Shown here one piece after another: positions 11,177-23,750 of a DNA stretch of 64,000 nucleotides. Numbering within the stretch: position 1 is the first letter of the stretch; every line of letters starts with the position of its first letter. This stretch comes from Endotrypanum monterogeii. Its lineage: Eukaryota > Euglenozoa > Kinetoplastea > Trypanosomatida > Trypanosomatidae. The position numbers and the translations under genes are program-made. The notes under the pieces were generated by a model. It was not told the origin of the DNA. It made no database searches and was given only the letters and a program-made list of their open reading frames with translations. The stretch covers positions 3,476,775 through 3,540,774 of the forward strand of contig CM007320.1 in the NCBI GenBank assembly GCA_000333855.2, in the 5' to 3' direction.

Positions 11177-11659
11177 TATTGCTCAATGAACGCAGCACCG
11201 CTTGGAAGAAGGGTAGAGACGCACACACTCACGCTAATCAGACGCTCAACTCGGCGAACCGCACCCTGCGAGATCCAAAACTCGAGGAAAGCCACGACAG
11301 TCAACCACAAGAAGAAGCAGACGAAACCAAAAATAGCACAGATTTGGGGACGTGGGCGGGTGGGGTGTGGAAGTGGAGAGGGGAAGGGAGGGGAGGCTGA
11401 AAGCGTCAAGCCTTACGAATTGGCGGGGCTGTGCGTTAGCCGAAAACCGTCCCAAAGACCGGGCGTTAGTGGTAGGCCCAGTGATCTAAGGAAGTAAGGG
11501 TGGCGATGCACATGCACACACACACAGAGAACACCGGAAAACCTCTGCACGTGTACGTGTGGAGAGGTTTGGATTTACGAGTACATACGCAACAAGAGGA
11601 GAGAGGTGAACAGTGGCAAGAAGGGAAAGAATAAGGCACAGAAGATCCCGAAACAAAAC

Positions 11660-11660
<1 letters not shown>

Positions 11661-11706
<46 letters not shown>

Positions 11707-11718
11707 TTATTTATTTAT
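11661..11718. repeat. (AT)n / ATTT microsatellite
   Basis: About 40 bp of nearly pure AT dinucleotide followed by four ATTT-type units. Such tracts are frequent in the spacers of this window and probably vary in length between strains. Confidence 0.9.
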
Positions 11719-14700
11719 GAATGGAAGGATGATGAGTGCGTGAGAGAAAAAATGAAAAAATGCAGAAGCAGAGATCACTACACAGACACACTTGTAGGAT
11801 TATTTTAAGATCACCAAAGCACCCTGAAGCGAGTAAAGAAAGACCCACCACACCCGCATTAGTCAGAGCTGGAGGCGATTGCACAGCGCGTGTCGGGGGG
11901 AAAGGGAGGAGAAGGGGGAGAACAAAAAGCCCCATTATGTGGGGACGGTGCAGAAAGGTCCCCCTCCATTCACGCATGTGGCAGTAATGCCACTGCACTA
12001 CACCGGACCAAATATCACACAAAAGGAGGAAAAGCCGTGAGTAGCAGGGGGGGGAGAACGAAAAAAAAAAAAGGACAAAAGAAAAAAAATGCGGTCGATA
12101 CACACCAGTGCGCCAGACGCATTGATCAGACAACGCTAACGTGCAAGACGCCTTAAGTGCTCCTGTCAGAAATCCCCCCTTGGTGGACCATTGCTACGAG
12201 TGAGAGCGAATAACACTTCATACGCATAGACTCGAGACTGGACAAGAGAGGTGGGGAAAGGCTGCCCACCACTTTCACTCGATAAAAAATTGATATTATC
12301 CGTACAAGGCAAGCTGCGCGCAGCCGCGGCAGTGCATCAACGGACTTTCCCCTCCGGCCTTTTTTCTCCTGCTGCCTTTCTTCTTGGAACTCAGCTGTTG
12401 GGTTTCCAGAGACGACGAGGAGTTCTCTCTCTCTGGGCGACGAGTGTGCAGGTCAGGTGGGGAAAAGGGCAGAGTGAGAGAGAGCGGCCTTCATCTGCAC
12501 CGTTTCACTCATCTCTCTTTCTTTTTTCTTTTTGAGTTGTACTGAGAAGGCAAGAGTGCGCGCGGACGACGCAGCAGGCCATTCAAGAATAAAACCGCAG
12601 CAGCAACGGCGAACCAGACCCTGAAAGAGAGGTAAGTGTAACACTACGCGCGTTAGTTGTACACAGGGGAGAAAGACATGGAGCGCCACGGCGCTCAGAT
12701 AAAAATAAGTGCCGGCGTCGGGCCTTCTCCTCAGAAGCACAATATATTCGCCGCGCTGCGCACCACACCACTGATGTCACACACAGACTCAGAAACACGC
12801 ACACCCACACACTCAGAAGCACAAACAGACACATATTTGCTGTGACCAATGGCACAAAACACCTCAGGGCCAGGCAGCTATGTTTAATGTCAGTACCACC
12901 TGCAATGAGGCCCCGCCACCCCCTCTCCGTGACGTCAAGGGTCCAGGACGAAGCGAGTGAGGAAGCCTATAACCAGCTGCCCACCCCCGGCTTCAACCTC
13001 AACTCTTGGGTGTGGGCAGCCTAGACAGGACTGGAGATTTGTTGGAAGGACCCTGCATTCGCAACGCTCGTGCCAGCACAATACGAATTGTAGCGACAGT
13101 TCAGCCATTGAACGTCCCAGCCAACTGTGCTTCCACCATTGTTGTACCATGGTGCCGTTGAGCGTCATCGTGGAAGTGGTGCGGCAATATGCACTGAAGT
13201 TGCTACCAGAATGGATGCAGCCACAAGCGGCATTGGTGAGTCCATTTCTTTAGCGAATCCCTCACCACAGCCTACGATAGTTCGAGAAAAAAGCGCACGA
13301 CCCCCTCACGAGCGTGCGAAACACAGGATTTTACTTCATTTGGAAAACCACGGTGTAACTAGACACAAGTGTTGAGGACCTCGACTATCATAAAATGGGG
13401 TACTTGGGTTCAGGTGGACATTCCCCCACCACCACTCTACGAAGCTGAGAGGGGGCACAATACGCCTCGTCTACAGGTGCAGAACCCCGGCATCATCATA
13501 ATCTCAGGGTCAACCGACTCGCCACGCAGACTAGTGATCTGCACAAATCACTTCAAAGACTGATCAACGGACAACACGGAAACTCTAACCATGAGGTCCT
13601 ATCGCCGACGCCTAGCGTGAGTCCTCGGGACCAACGGTGTGGCACCCTCAATCGGCTATTTCGAGGCATGGAGCAGCGTCAGCCACGCACCCGCGACACG
13701 GGCAGTGTCCACGGACCCCACCCCCACTAGTGCAGTTGAAGGGGAAGATCACCACGGTGTGTTTCAAGCCCAGCGCGCACACGCACCTTGACGAATGGAC
13801 CGTTTAAGAAAGAAAAAAACCACCATCCGCCCATTAGTGCTCACAACCACACAAGCGAATCCAGAGATGAGTGAACTTGGGTACATCAGCGCATGAAAGA
13901 AAGCCTCGGGACCTTATCACCCTGTGTGGAGCTCAGTGTGAAAAACCTCACCAGACACGCAAACGATACGATGTTGTTGTTGATGCTCTAACAAGCCTTG
14001 GGTGAAGAAGGCTCATACTTCAGATCGTCATCTACATTCTGGAGAGACTAAAGGAAACACACATCTACAAACGGAGACGTCTCATGGAGCCGCGCAGATT
14101 CGCTCAGTGTGCTGAAACAAAAAGAAATCAAGACACCCTTCTCGAAATAAAAAATAATGTGGGCAACTGCTACTCTTCCCTGCACAAATGTGCTTGAATG
14201 GGTATCGCCACACCGCCTTTTCGATGTGGATTGGACTCCCAAGTGCAAAGCGCTAGACACGACGCTACACAGCCTATCCCCCAAGGAGCTCTGGCTCAGC
14301 CTGCCAACGCCCGTGTGCAGCCTGCTGGCACGCACGGCGCACACGTAACGCACCTTTCCGCCCCTTCAGAAGTTTCAGCCTCGCGCAGATCCATACCCGC
14401 GTTGGCTCCATCCGAGACGGCGTGTTTCAAACAAGGAAAAGTCCCCCAAAGACGCGAGACCCATTATGCCAATGTAGCCCACACAAGTCATTAGAGGAGG
14501 GGGGGGGTCGCCGCAGGCCACAGAGACATGAGAGGGATAGGAGAAAAAATGATGACTCGCGCTGACCACATCGACTTCATGGCCCTCTGACACCGCACCT
14601 GCCAATACCATCTTCGCAATTGCACTGGGAGACTACACTGCGTACTGAATGCGGCAGATGTTCACATCGGGTGACGGTATTGTATCAGCGCTTCTGGCAG

Positions 14701-15131
14701 CCCCCCCCACCCCTCCTCCAACCGCGGCGCACCCCCACACACGCTAGGGATATACTCGGACATTCCCCACCGTGAAATTCCGCACCCAGCCACCTTCCTG
14801 ATGCCTAGTGGACAAGTTCATCTCAGCAAATACTCCTGCAGCGCAAAACATGGAGAGTCAACAAAAAACAGCCGGTAGAATCCAGGCAACAACATCGCCG
14901 CTTTTGTGAGGCATCCAACTACTTAACGTAGCTAAGCCCTGTGAGATGGAGCCATCAAGTCAGAAGTTCTCACATAGCTTCATCAGAATGACAGATCTCT
15001 GCCAAAGGGAATGAAAAAAAAGGACCCAGGGTCAATGCCCACCGCCACTATGCGGTACGTGATGCAATGAATCTGCAACCAAAACTGTTGCGAGCACAGA
15101 TGGATCCACACAGGCGCAGCAAAACAAATGC

Positions 15132-15188
15132 GTGTGTGTGTGTGTGTGTGTGCGTGTGCGTATGTATGTGTGTGTGTGTGTGTCTGTG
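15132..15188. repeat. (TG)n microsatellite
   Basis: A run of TG units with a few CG and TA interruptions, in the gene-poor region upstream of TOR. In the transcribed sense it is CA-rich. Confidence 0.9.
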
Positions 15189-15994
15189 CGCGCACGCGCG
15201 TCTGTGAGGAGTAAGTGACAGGGATTCATGTTGAAAGATGAGGAACAGAGTTAGTCAAAAAAAAAAAAGGGATGTCGAGTAGGCGACGAATATCAGAAGA
15301 TAGAAACATGCAAGACAAAGGGTGTAGGACTACACCCCCCCAATAAAGGGGAAAAATCAAGAGCGTGCGCGCAACTTTCTATCAAGCTCTCCGTACCATG
15401 TCACCTTGACTGCAATTGAAATCACGCAACAGTGGCATGTGAAGGAGGAACAAAACAGTGACGTCGAGACGGCTCAGTACGCCGATGCAGCGCTTCGGCC
15501 TTGTTTTCGTTTTCTATATCGCTCATCGCATGAGCCCAAGAGAGCCTGCAAGGCTTGGTCGTACCAGAGTGGCACGCCCACGCCCGATTTTCTGAGTTAC
15601 CAGTACTAGTTGACTTCCGAGTCAATGATGCGCGACTTTGCCGCACATTTACTTGTCGTCAGAAACAATGCATGAAGAAAAAAAAAGGGTTTTGCGCTTC
15701 GGCGAGCAAAACCCTTTCACGACTTCCACTATGCTCAAGACATGGAGAGGACAAAAGTGTGCCTCGTCAGTACCTCTCCCCCCTCTCAGCCACCCTCATC
15801 ACCTCTCGCTGTCCAACACAAAATATGAACAGCTAATAAGAAAAGCAGACCAACGGCTTCACGAAGCTGAGAACAAAAACGCAGCCCTTCTCCCGATTTG
15901 AGGAAGCCGTGAAGAAATGAAAAAATCACCATGACAACATTTTCTGTGACAAGAAGCCCGTATAGAGCAGCATTTGTCGATGAAAAAAAAGTGT

Positions 15995-16796
15995 ACCGTA
16001 CTGTACACACACAAGTGAAGAGAAAAGCCACACGTTAAAAAATAATTTAAAAAAAAACACATATACAGACGTACAAGCGCTTGCAATACTTGCACATAGG
16101 ACTCATGTAGATGTTGATTATAAAAAGCATATAACAATGCACATTCGGCTTGACTTTTGACGTCCTCCAACTCCGATATCCCTCAGCAACTAAGCACTGC
16201 TCCTTCAGTGATGTACATTAATATATTTTTTAAATCAACTGTGCCTCCCTTTCCACAAAACAAGATGGGCTCAGCTCCAAACTTGACCCCCGGCCTGCCA
16301 CGCAACATTCACCTCCTGTGAGTCAGTGGCACACATTTGTAATGCCAATGCCGACTCCACGATCCCAGCGATGGTCTCTGCCGTAAGCTCCTTTCACCCT
16401 TCGCTGCAAAGTCGCCTGTCCTCCCCTCGCGCCAGCTGCAATGAGGCGTATCCGTCGGGTGACTCAAGCTGGCCGACCGCTGGGCACTGAGAGCTAAACA
16501 AGGTACGTCAGAGTCACGTTGGCACTCGGTGCGTGATAGGGGTGGTTGCACCTGCCCTCACGGACGCCGGTGACTCCAACGCTGCACCACCCCCGAATTC
16601 AAGCGCCCACAGCAGTAGCGGTGAAGCGCATGCCCTCACAGCACACCCCCACCCTTCTCCTATGCACTAGGGGTGCGTGACGCTGTTGCAGCCGGATATG
16701 ATTCGAGGGCAGCAGGGGGATCGGTGGCCAGGTGCACTCGCTCAATACGTGAGGAACAAGTCCTAATACAACGCAAAGGTAGCTGCTGACATTAAA
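15995..16796. repeat. Dispersed repeat, copy A (full length)
   Basis: About 800 bp almost identical to copy C. The homology ends sharply at the right, just after CATTAAA. The left end matches copy C as far as that copy's assembly gap. The core around 16329-16616 is also shared with copies B and D. It contains an AT-rich left part, including a short oligo-A stretch near 16050, and a GC-richer right part. All copies lie between genes, in presumed 3' UTRs. That placement and size recall the SIDER class of degenerate retroposons in Leishmania, but I cannot confirm family membership. Confidence 0.85.
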
Positions 16797-19065
16797 GGAA
16801 GGAAGCAACTGGGAGAAAGGGGAGGAAGTGAAAGTAAAGGCAAAAGCATGTTCGACACGCCTACCCTGAAGAAGTATACGCCTCCCATTCTGTGACCATG
16901 AATCCCGAACCTTCACGTGTACAACTTCTTGAGAGCTCACATGCGCACCGTGCCTCTCGTGCTGAATATTACCTCTTCGGAAGGCGAGTTTCCTTTCCCT
17001 TCCCGAATGCCCGCGGTGCTTGACTCTTCACAACTGACTCTCCCCCCTTGATCGCATTCGCCAAAACGATACCAGCGATAACACGAGGGGCACAGTGGTA
17101 CTGGGCACACAGCACAGCACAGCACAGCATAGAAAGACAACTGATGAAAATTGATAATACGGGAGACGGTAGAATGCGGGAAGCATGGCGGGCGGGCGGG
17201 CGAGATGAGTAGGGTGAGGGTGGGGGCTGAGAAAAAGGAGAAGGAAATTATAGGAAGAAACCGAAAGGAGGGAGAAAATGAGAGGGTGAAGTAAGTGTCG
17301 AAAAGAAAATTAAAAAAAAAAAGAGTAAGCGAGTCTCGAGAGCTTTCAAATTTTGTCTCTGTTCGCTTATTTGTTGTTACTCATAGAGCAGAGGCAAGAA
17401 AAAGATAAATTCGAGGAGTTAAAAAAAAAAAAACATTCGCCAAACGAAACGCCGCACCTACGAGCAACAACGAAAGACAATCGAAAATGCGAAGAGAGGA
17501 AAACAGAGAAGCGGCCGAAATAGAGGAAAAAAAAAGGGGGGCAAAATCCACGCATTAAATGACATAGACAAGCACATATTAGAAAAAGAGGGAGAAACAA
17601 ACTGTGAACTTTAAAACCACAGCACTAGAAGCCTTTTTTTTTTTAACCGAAAAAAATATATAAACATGAATATCAGCAGGGTGACCCAACAATATTCGGT
17701 CATCCTCAGAGTGAAGAGATACGATGTTTCTTGTAAGCACGCACGCGAAGGCTTCATGCAGGGTCACAAATGAGTCGTTGCATAGACGACTGCCCTCGCA
17801 CTTCTCCCGGATGTCACCAATCACAGATGCGAAAGACATCGAAAGAAATGTGAAACTAGACCCCAGACCTAGAAAAAAAAAAAAACTGCATGCCGAACGG
17901 GTCCACGACTACCTTGCTCACCACCCAGCGTGTCACCTTTGAAAGTGTGATTGTAGAGGCCTTGCCGATGAAAGACCACGCACACTCCATGGCGCATATG
18001 CTCTGAGCGTTCCGCGCCACAGCCTCCAGGAACCTTTTCCCACGAAGACACCACTCCACTTCTTTACCTGCAGCGCATTCAGCGAGCCTTTCGAGAATTA
18101 TCTGAGACACTAGCCTACAATCATTTGCTGATCTGATGTCTCGTCGGGAAAAATATGTGTCCTGCGACTTCACCAATCCCCTTTCTCCACCCGTTCGACC
18201 CACCCGTGCACTAATGACTGATAAAGTTCAAGATACACGCGAAGAGAAGAAATATATCTCATCGATATTTTCAAAGGAGCTCGCGGCGTTAGACAAGAGA
18301 ATAGCGGGACTTATGCGAATGATGTAAAATATTACACTAACAGAAACGCAATCATTAGTCAGAGTACACAAACAGAGACACTCACACCTTCCACATGTCA
18401 GGAAATCAGATCATCTCAATTTTCTCTTCGTTTTAGTATGGGCGCCATTGTCGCGTCCTCATTGCCCCCCCCCCTAGTATGATTCGATGCGGTAGCTAAA
18501 TTATATATTTTTCTTTTGCACGTCAGAATAGCGGGCTTGGTGGAGTGGTGCTTTGCAATATGGCGTGTGTCGGGGTTAAGCCGCGTCAACTCATCCTGCT
18601 TTTCTATGTTTGATCGTATGCGCGCGGAATCAATTCAAACACTCGAAACAGCTTTACCCCTTATTGCGCACTCTGTCTTCCAGTCCCTCAGATCAAGTGC
18701 ATTTATGGCCCTCCAGTGCCCCGGCGCCGCTGCACCATCATACCCTACCCTTTTACCGAACGCTATCCATCTTGTCCATCATGCCTGACACTATCCATCT
18801 AGCACTACAGTCGTTGTGTGCTTCTGCCCTCCCCCCCCCCCACGCCCCTCTGATCTCAGAGAAAACTGCTCAGGCCCACATCGATTGACGTCCGTACATC
18901 CCAGCTGCACGCGAAGTAAGCTTACACACGACACACACACGCACACACATATATTTGTACATGTGTGGGCGGGAGGTGCATTGAAAAAAAAAAAAACAGA
19001 CTCAATTATCAGCGCCAAGGCAGCCTTCGACGTCATGCGAGCACTGTCAATACTCCACCGTGTAA

Positions 19066-19893
19066 TCAACCATCGCATCCGCTGCCCTCGCCGCCATCCC
19101 CGGTGCTATCCAGCACGCAGACCGCGCGCTTCAGGGGATCTTTGTTCGGGCACTCGGTCACAGCTTTCGGCGCCAACTCTGGAGACGGCGGCAAAACGTA
19201 GCGGGTATCCTTCCAAACCAGCCATATACCGATAATTCCAGAGACCAAACCACACACAAACTCGAGTGTCTTCACCGGATTATAACACGGTATCCACTTG
19301 AAGTAGACGTACATGTCACACAGAGTTCGCAAAATAAGCGCGTTCGAGATCCGCATGTCCAGGTTCGCATGCAAACGCTGATGTGGCGTGGAAGCATCAC
19401 GCACTGCCTGCTGCAGCGTAGAGCGACGAGTCAGCTCCATCATCAGACAGCATGTGAGCGAGAGTGATTTAAAAAAGCGGTAGAAAAAGGAAAACTTCTC
19501 GCGACTCCAGCTTCGAAAGACGACTTTCTGCAGGTAGCTTAGATCACCGCTCAGCTGCTCGGGTACTCGAAAGAAAAACGAGAGCCAGGTGAAAACCCAG
19601 CGCCAGAACTCCATTTCATTCTTCAAGGCAAACATTCTCATCCCTTGCCTGAGTGTAATTGAGGGGCGACCGAAGTTGCACAGCATGCGGCACTCGATAA
19701 TGCTGTCGGCTAGTTGAAGGTATCTCTTCCTATCCTGAGCATCAGTGCTATAAACCATACACAACCGCGCAACATTAAGCACTGACTTCAGCACCATGTC
19801 TACACCTACCCCCTTTTTCTGGTAGTCGCTGAGAGCAACAAGAAGGGGGACGAGCGTGACGGAGTCGTCATTGGCAGTGGACGACTGACCCAT
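19066..19893 (-). CDS. PEX11/GIM5-like glycosomal membrane protein
   Basis: A 275-residue protein resembling the PEX11 family, which shapes and divides peroxisomes; in trypanosomatids these are glycosomes, and the family includes GIM5. Visible features are an N-terminal helical segment (LKSVLNVARLCMVY and following), aromatic-rich amphipathic stretches around WRWVFTWLSFFFRVP, and a C-terminal hydrophobic helix (about 225-245, CGLVSGIIGIWLVW) followed by a short polar tail. This matches a two-ended PEX11 membrane topology. The frame can be extended three codons to a TTG; I start at the ATG at 19893, just after a pyrimidine tract at about 19968-19990. It could be a paralogue rather than GIM5 itself. 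Confidence 0.65.
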   Translation of the reverse strand: MGQSSTANDDSVTLVPLLVALSDYQKKGVGVDMVLKSVLNVARLCMVYSTDAQDRKRYLQLADSIIECRMLCNFGRPSITLRQGMRMFALKNEMEFWRWVFTWLSFFFRVPEQLSGDLSYLQKVVFRSWSREKFSFFYRFFKSLSLTCCLMMELTRRSTLQQAVRDASTPHQRLHANLDMRISNALILRTLCDMYVYFKWIPCYNPVKTLEFVCGLVSGIIGIWLVWKDTRYVLPPSPELAPKAVTECPNKDPLKRAVCVLDSTGDGGEGSGCDG

Positions 19894-21936
19894 CCTTGCC
19901 AATACAGAGAAGATGATGTACAGTTGCGTGAAGGGCGGATCAACGGGAGCCGCGGCGTAATTCCGAAGAAGAAAAAAAAAGGAGAGAGATCACTCCGCAA
20001 CTGAAAACCGAGAAAAAACAGCTGATACCAGAGATCGCGCACACAGCACCACGAGAGAGGGAAGGGTGATGATATGCCAGCCTTCGCACAGACTGACGGG
20101 GGAAGAAAAATAAAGTATTGCTCTCTTTTTTAGTCTTTGGATGGCGAGGGAAGTGATGGTCCAATTCGGTATGTGTTGTACAGTATCGTCTCTCTGACTC
20201 GTCGTCTTTTTCCCCAGCCCACGGCGGGTCGTTGAGAAATTGATGCACCCCCACCTACCGCAGCGGAAACACGTGCCCAGGCAGAAGAGGAAGCACGCGT
20301 GGCGAAGCAAAGACAGCGAGGATTAAAGCCAAATGCAAATTAAAAAAAAAGGATTTGTGTGGCACAACCGCAATGCCACGGAGAAAGGGTGATTGCCTTT
20401 GGCTAACCGAAGTGCTAGATAGATTCGTCAACAAGCAAAACCCACGAAGCAGAATGAAGATATGTGTATAAATGTAAAGCACGCCAAAGAACGTCAAATA
20501 ATTTCCTTCTGAACGAGATGATAGCACAGAGCGCGGGTGTGTTACGAGACAGTTGCAGCCACTACTATGTCCTTAGTTCCAACAGCAAAAAAAAGGGGAG
20601 AAGAGAGTACCGTGTTTTGCCTTGAATGGCCACACAGGCAGCGATTATTTCTCGAATTATTTTCTCTCTCCTTTCGCGGATCTGTGCTCTATAAGGAGAG
20701 AGAGGGAGGGGTTATCAAGGAGAAAAAAAATCAAACTCTGAACGGAGCATGAAAAAAAGGTAGTTGCCTGATTTTGAACGCACACTTCTTTCTTGGTGGT
20801 TTTTTTGTTGTTGTATCCAAATTTGTCACACACGCGATATATGCTTCTCTACAAAACGGAAATCGGGGTCAATGTATCTTGGAGATATCGTCGCAGCTTC
20901 ACGGGTGCGCGAACGCGTGGATGTATCTCCTTTTTTTAAGCTCAAAGGTGTAAGCGAGGGTTGCCTTTTAGCGGAACGCGAGGACCACCGACAAAAACAA
21001 AAAAAAAATCTTTGTGGCGCGTGTATGGGTATATGTCAGCGTACCTGAAGGGTAATCTTGGTCAAACAGAGGAAGGAGGTTGGAGCGTAACTAAGCTCGA
21101 GATGTGCAACTGTGAAGAATGGACAGGAAGACGAGTCGAAAACGTTGGGTTGACGCGGGCCGGTGCGACAAAAAAAAAAAAAGGAAGGGTGGAAAAGGGA
21201 GTGAGAAAGCGAAAGGTGAAGATGACCGCAGACAAACACGTATGAGCAGGAAATAGGAACACGAACGCCTACGAGCAAAAACGCGCTTTCTCGACCTCCT
21301 GCCAGAGTCGTGCACGCAAATGAGCAAAGCGCCAAGGGCTATTGTCGACCTCCTCCGTCTGTTACCGACAGTCTTCATAGTGGAGAGGTTAAGAAGGGAG
21401 GGACGAATAAAATGAAAGGGGCAACTAATAACTGCAAGAAGTCATATCCACATGGTTTTCTATTCCATTCCTCGACACGTTTCCAGCACACGGCAAAAAA
21501 AAAAAAAAATTGAAGAGGGGGGAAAAAAGCAAGCAAAATAGCCCTGCAGCGTGCGGGTTAGATTCTCGTGTTGAGCATGAGGGAAGGTCACAGACACTGC
21601 GCAGCTCCAGGAAGGTATCCCGTTAAAACTTTTTTTAAACCCTTTTTTTTTCTTTTTTTGCATCAGACACAGGTGCGTTCGTGTAGACCCCAACAACGCT
21701 CGTGAGCACACAAAGAAATCGCCAACGTTAATGTTGAGTTCCATTGCGAGACAAGAGTACCATTTAAAAAAAAAAAGGGTTTGGAAGAAAGAGTGATACT
21801 GGCAAGCAAATCTGTGACAGCACATTCATGTGCGAATGTGTTTCCTCCGGTGACGCGCCCCGGGCTCTGCAGAAATCGGACTGGGCCCTGCGCAGTTTTT
21901 TTCTTTTGTATTCATCCCAGCTCGTGACAGGCAACA

Positions 21937-22344
21937 GCACACATTTGTAATGCTAATGCCGACTCCACGATCCCAGCGATGGTCTCTGCCGTAAGCTCCT
22001 TTCACCCTTCGCTGGAAAGTCGCCTGTCCTCCCCTCGCGCCAGCTGCAGTGAGGCGTATCCGTCGGGTGACTCAAGCTGGCCGACTGCTGGGCACTGAGA
22101 GCTAAACAAGGTACGTCAGAGTCACGTTGGCACTCGGTGCGTGATAGGGGTGGTTGCACCTGCCCTCACGGACGCCGGTGACTCCAACGCTGCACCACCC
22201 CCGAATTCAAGCGCCCACAGCAGTAGCGGTGAAGCGCATGCCCTCACAGCACACCCCCGCCCTTCTCCTATGCACTAGGGGTGCGTGACGCTGTTGGTGC
22301 GGGATATGATTGGAGGGCAGCAGGGGGATCGGTGGCCAGGTGCA
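21937..22344. repeat. Dispersed repeat, copy B (truncated both ends)
   Basis: Matches copy A from the GCACACATTTG at 16329 to about 16735, then runs into the 10-N gap. A few substitutions separate it from copies A and C. The left end is abrupt: sequence before 21937 has no similarity to the other copies. It sits head-to-tail with copy C across the gap. Confidence 0.85.
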
Positions 22345-22354
22345 NNNNNNNNNN
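22345..22354. other. Assembly gap (10 N) between repeat copies B and C
   Basis: Ten Ns join the end of copy B to the beginning of copy C. The gap falls inside a duplicated element, so its true length and the number of copies here are uncertain; the assembler may have collapsed or misjoined copies. Confidence 0.95.
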
Positions 22355-23157
22355 ACTGTACTGTACACACACAAGTGAAGAGAAAAGACCACACGTTAAA
22401 AAATAATTTTAAAAAAAACACATATACAGACGTACAAGGGCTTGCAATACTTGCACATAGGACTCATGTAGATGTTGATTATAAAAAGCATATAACAATG
22501 CACATTCGGCTTGACTTTTGACGTCCTCCAACTCCGATATCCCTCAGCAACTAAGCACTGCTCCTTCAGTGATGTACATTAATATATTTTTTAAATCAAC
22601 TGTGCCTCCCTTTCCACAAAACAAGATGGGCTCAGCTCCAAACTTGACCCCCGGCCTGCCACGCAACATTCACCTCCTGTGAGTCAGTGGCACACATTTG
22701 TAATGCCAATGCCGACTCCACGATCCCAGCGATGGTCTCTGCCGTAAGCTCCTTTCACCCTTCGCTGGAAAGTCGCGTGTCCTCCCCTCGCGCCAGCTGC
22801 AGTGAGGCGTATCCGTCGGGTGACTCAAGCTGGCCGACTGCTGGGCACTGAGAGCTAAACAAGGTACGTCAGAGTCACGTTGGCACTCGGTGCGTGATAG
22901 GGGTGGTTGCACCTGCCCTCACGGACGCCGGTGACTCCAACGCTGCACCACCCCCGAATTCAAGCGCCCACAGCAGTAGCGGTGAAGCGCATGCCCTCAC
23001 AGCACACCCCCGCCCTTCTCCTATGCACTAGGGGTGCGTGACGCTGTTGCAGCCGGATATGATTCGAGGGCAGCAGGGGGATCGGTGGCCAGGTGCACTC
23101 GCTCAATACGTGAGGAACAAGTTCTAATACAACGCAAAGGTGGCTGCTGACATTAAA
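22355..23157. repeat. Dispersed repeat, copy C (full length)
   Basis: About 803 bp matching copy A nearly base for base, with scattered substitutions, ending at the same CATTAAA. It lies in the presumed 3' UTR of the HECT ligase gene, about 600 bp past its stop codon. Confidence 0.85.
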
Positions 23158-23750
23158 AGATTATCATATACACTACATATTTTGTTTTTTTTTAAGCCGT
23201 GAGGAACACCACAGGAAAGAGGAAGTAAGAAAACACCGACTGCGAATCGCTCAATCTGAGAGAAATGCGGCAGCAGTACACCCGTCGACAATCGCTTGTA
23301 ACCAAGCTGAGACTCTCCGAAAAACGCCTGGCCAAGGCGCACCACCTCGGTATGCATTGTGTGGAGTCACTGACTTACCTCATAGAAACTAGTGAAGAGT
23401 CCAAGATCACGAGACCCCTACCCCCCCCCCGGCTTCCTCTTCGTGAATGCCCCCTCTCTGCCTTTTTTCCTGGAGGCTTGCCGAGAGAACAAACAAGAAA
23501 AGGGGGTTCAAGAAGATGCGCTGAGCGCACTGAGTGAAAACGCCAGAGCAAACAGAGGCCAGTGAGAAGCCCAAGTCATACTTCTAGAAAAAAAAAGGGA
23601 GGCAACAGCACAGCCTTAACATCTCTTGCGTTTGCACTACAGTCACAGAATTTTTCTGCCCCTCCCTGCATCGTCCCTGTTGTCGCGGAACGGGAAGGTA
23701 GGTGAAACTTTCATGAACGAAAAGGCTCACCTTTTGGTGCATCCCCGTCA

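Larger units (their letters stand above)
11021..19065. other. 8 kb gene-poor region between PEX11/GIM-like gene and TOR
   Basis: No frame on either strand looks like a real protein gene; the longest are about 180 codons, low-complexity and without homology I can recognise. It contains an A/T microsatellite (11661-11718), a TG microsatellite (15132-15188), dispersed-repeat copy A (15995-16796), and many plus-strand A or G runs. From about 12.85 to 15.0 kb homopolymer purine runs become scarce, unlike the flanks, suggesting old inserted or degenerate sequence. No tRNA or snRNA was found. Small nucleolar RNAs cannot be excluded by eye. Confidence 0.55.
19894..23750. other. Intergenic region with repeat copies B and C and an assembly gap
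   Basis: About 3.9 kb between the HECT ligase stop and the PEX11/GIM-like start. It holds many pyrimidine runs in the transcribed sense (for example near 19970, 21165, 21495 and 21640), two copies of the dispersed repeat, and a 10-N gap. No protein or RNA gene is supported. Confidence 0.6.

Noticed and set aside
13409..13497. Minus-strand C-box (ATGATGA) and D-box (CTGA) about 80 nt apart, like a C/D snoRNA
   Set aside because: No terminal stem pairs the flanks and no guide sequence could be checked, so it is mentioned only as a lead.
16309..16551. 80-codon minus-strand frame repeated in copies A, C and D of the dispersed repeat
   Set aside because: It begins at a GTG rather than an ATG, and its conservation is explained by the near-identity of the repeat DNA. 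Copy B has only a shortened version.
19894..19902. Three-codon upstream extension of the PEX11/GIM-like frame
   Set aside because: The upstream codon is TTG; the ATG at 19893 is the normal start. The same reasoning trimmed the homocysteine methyltransferase start.
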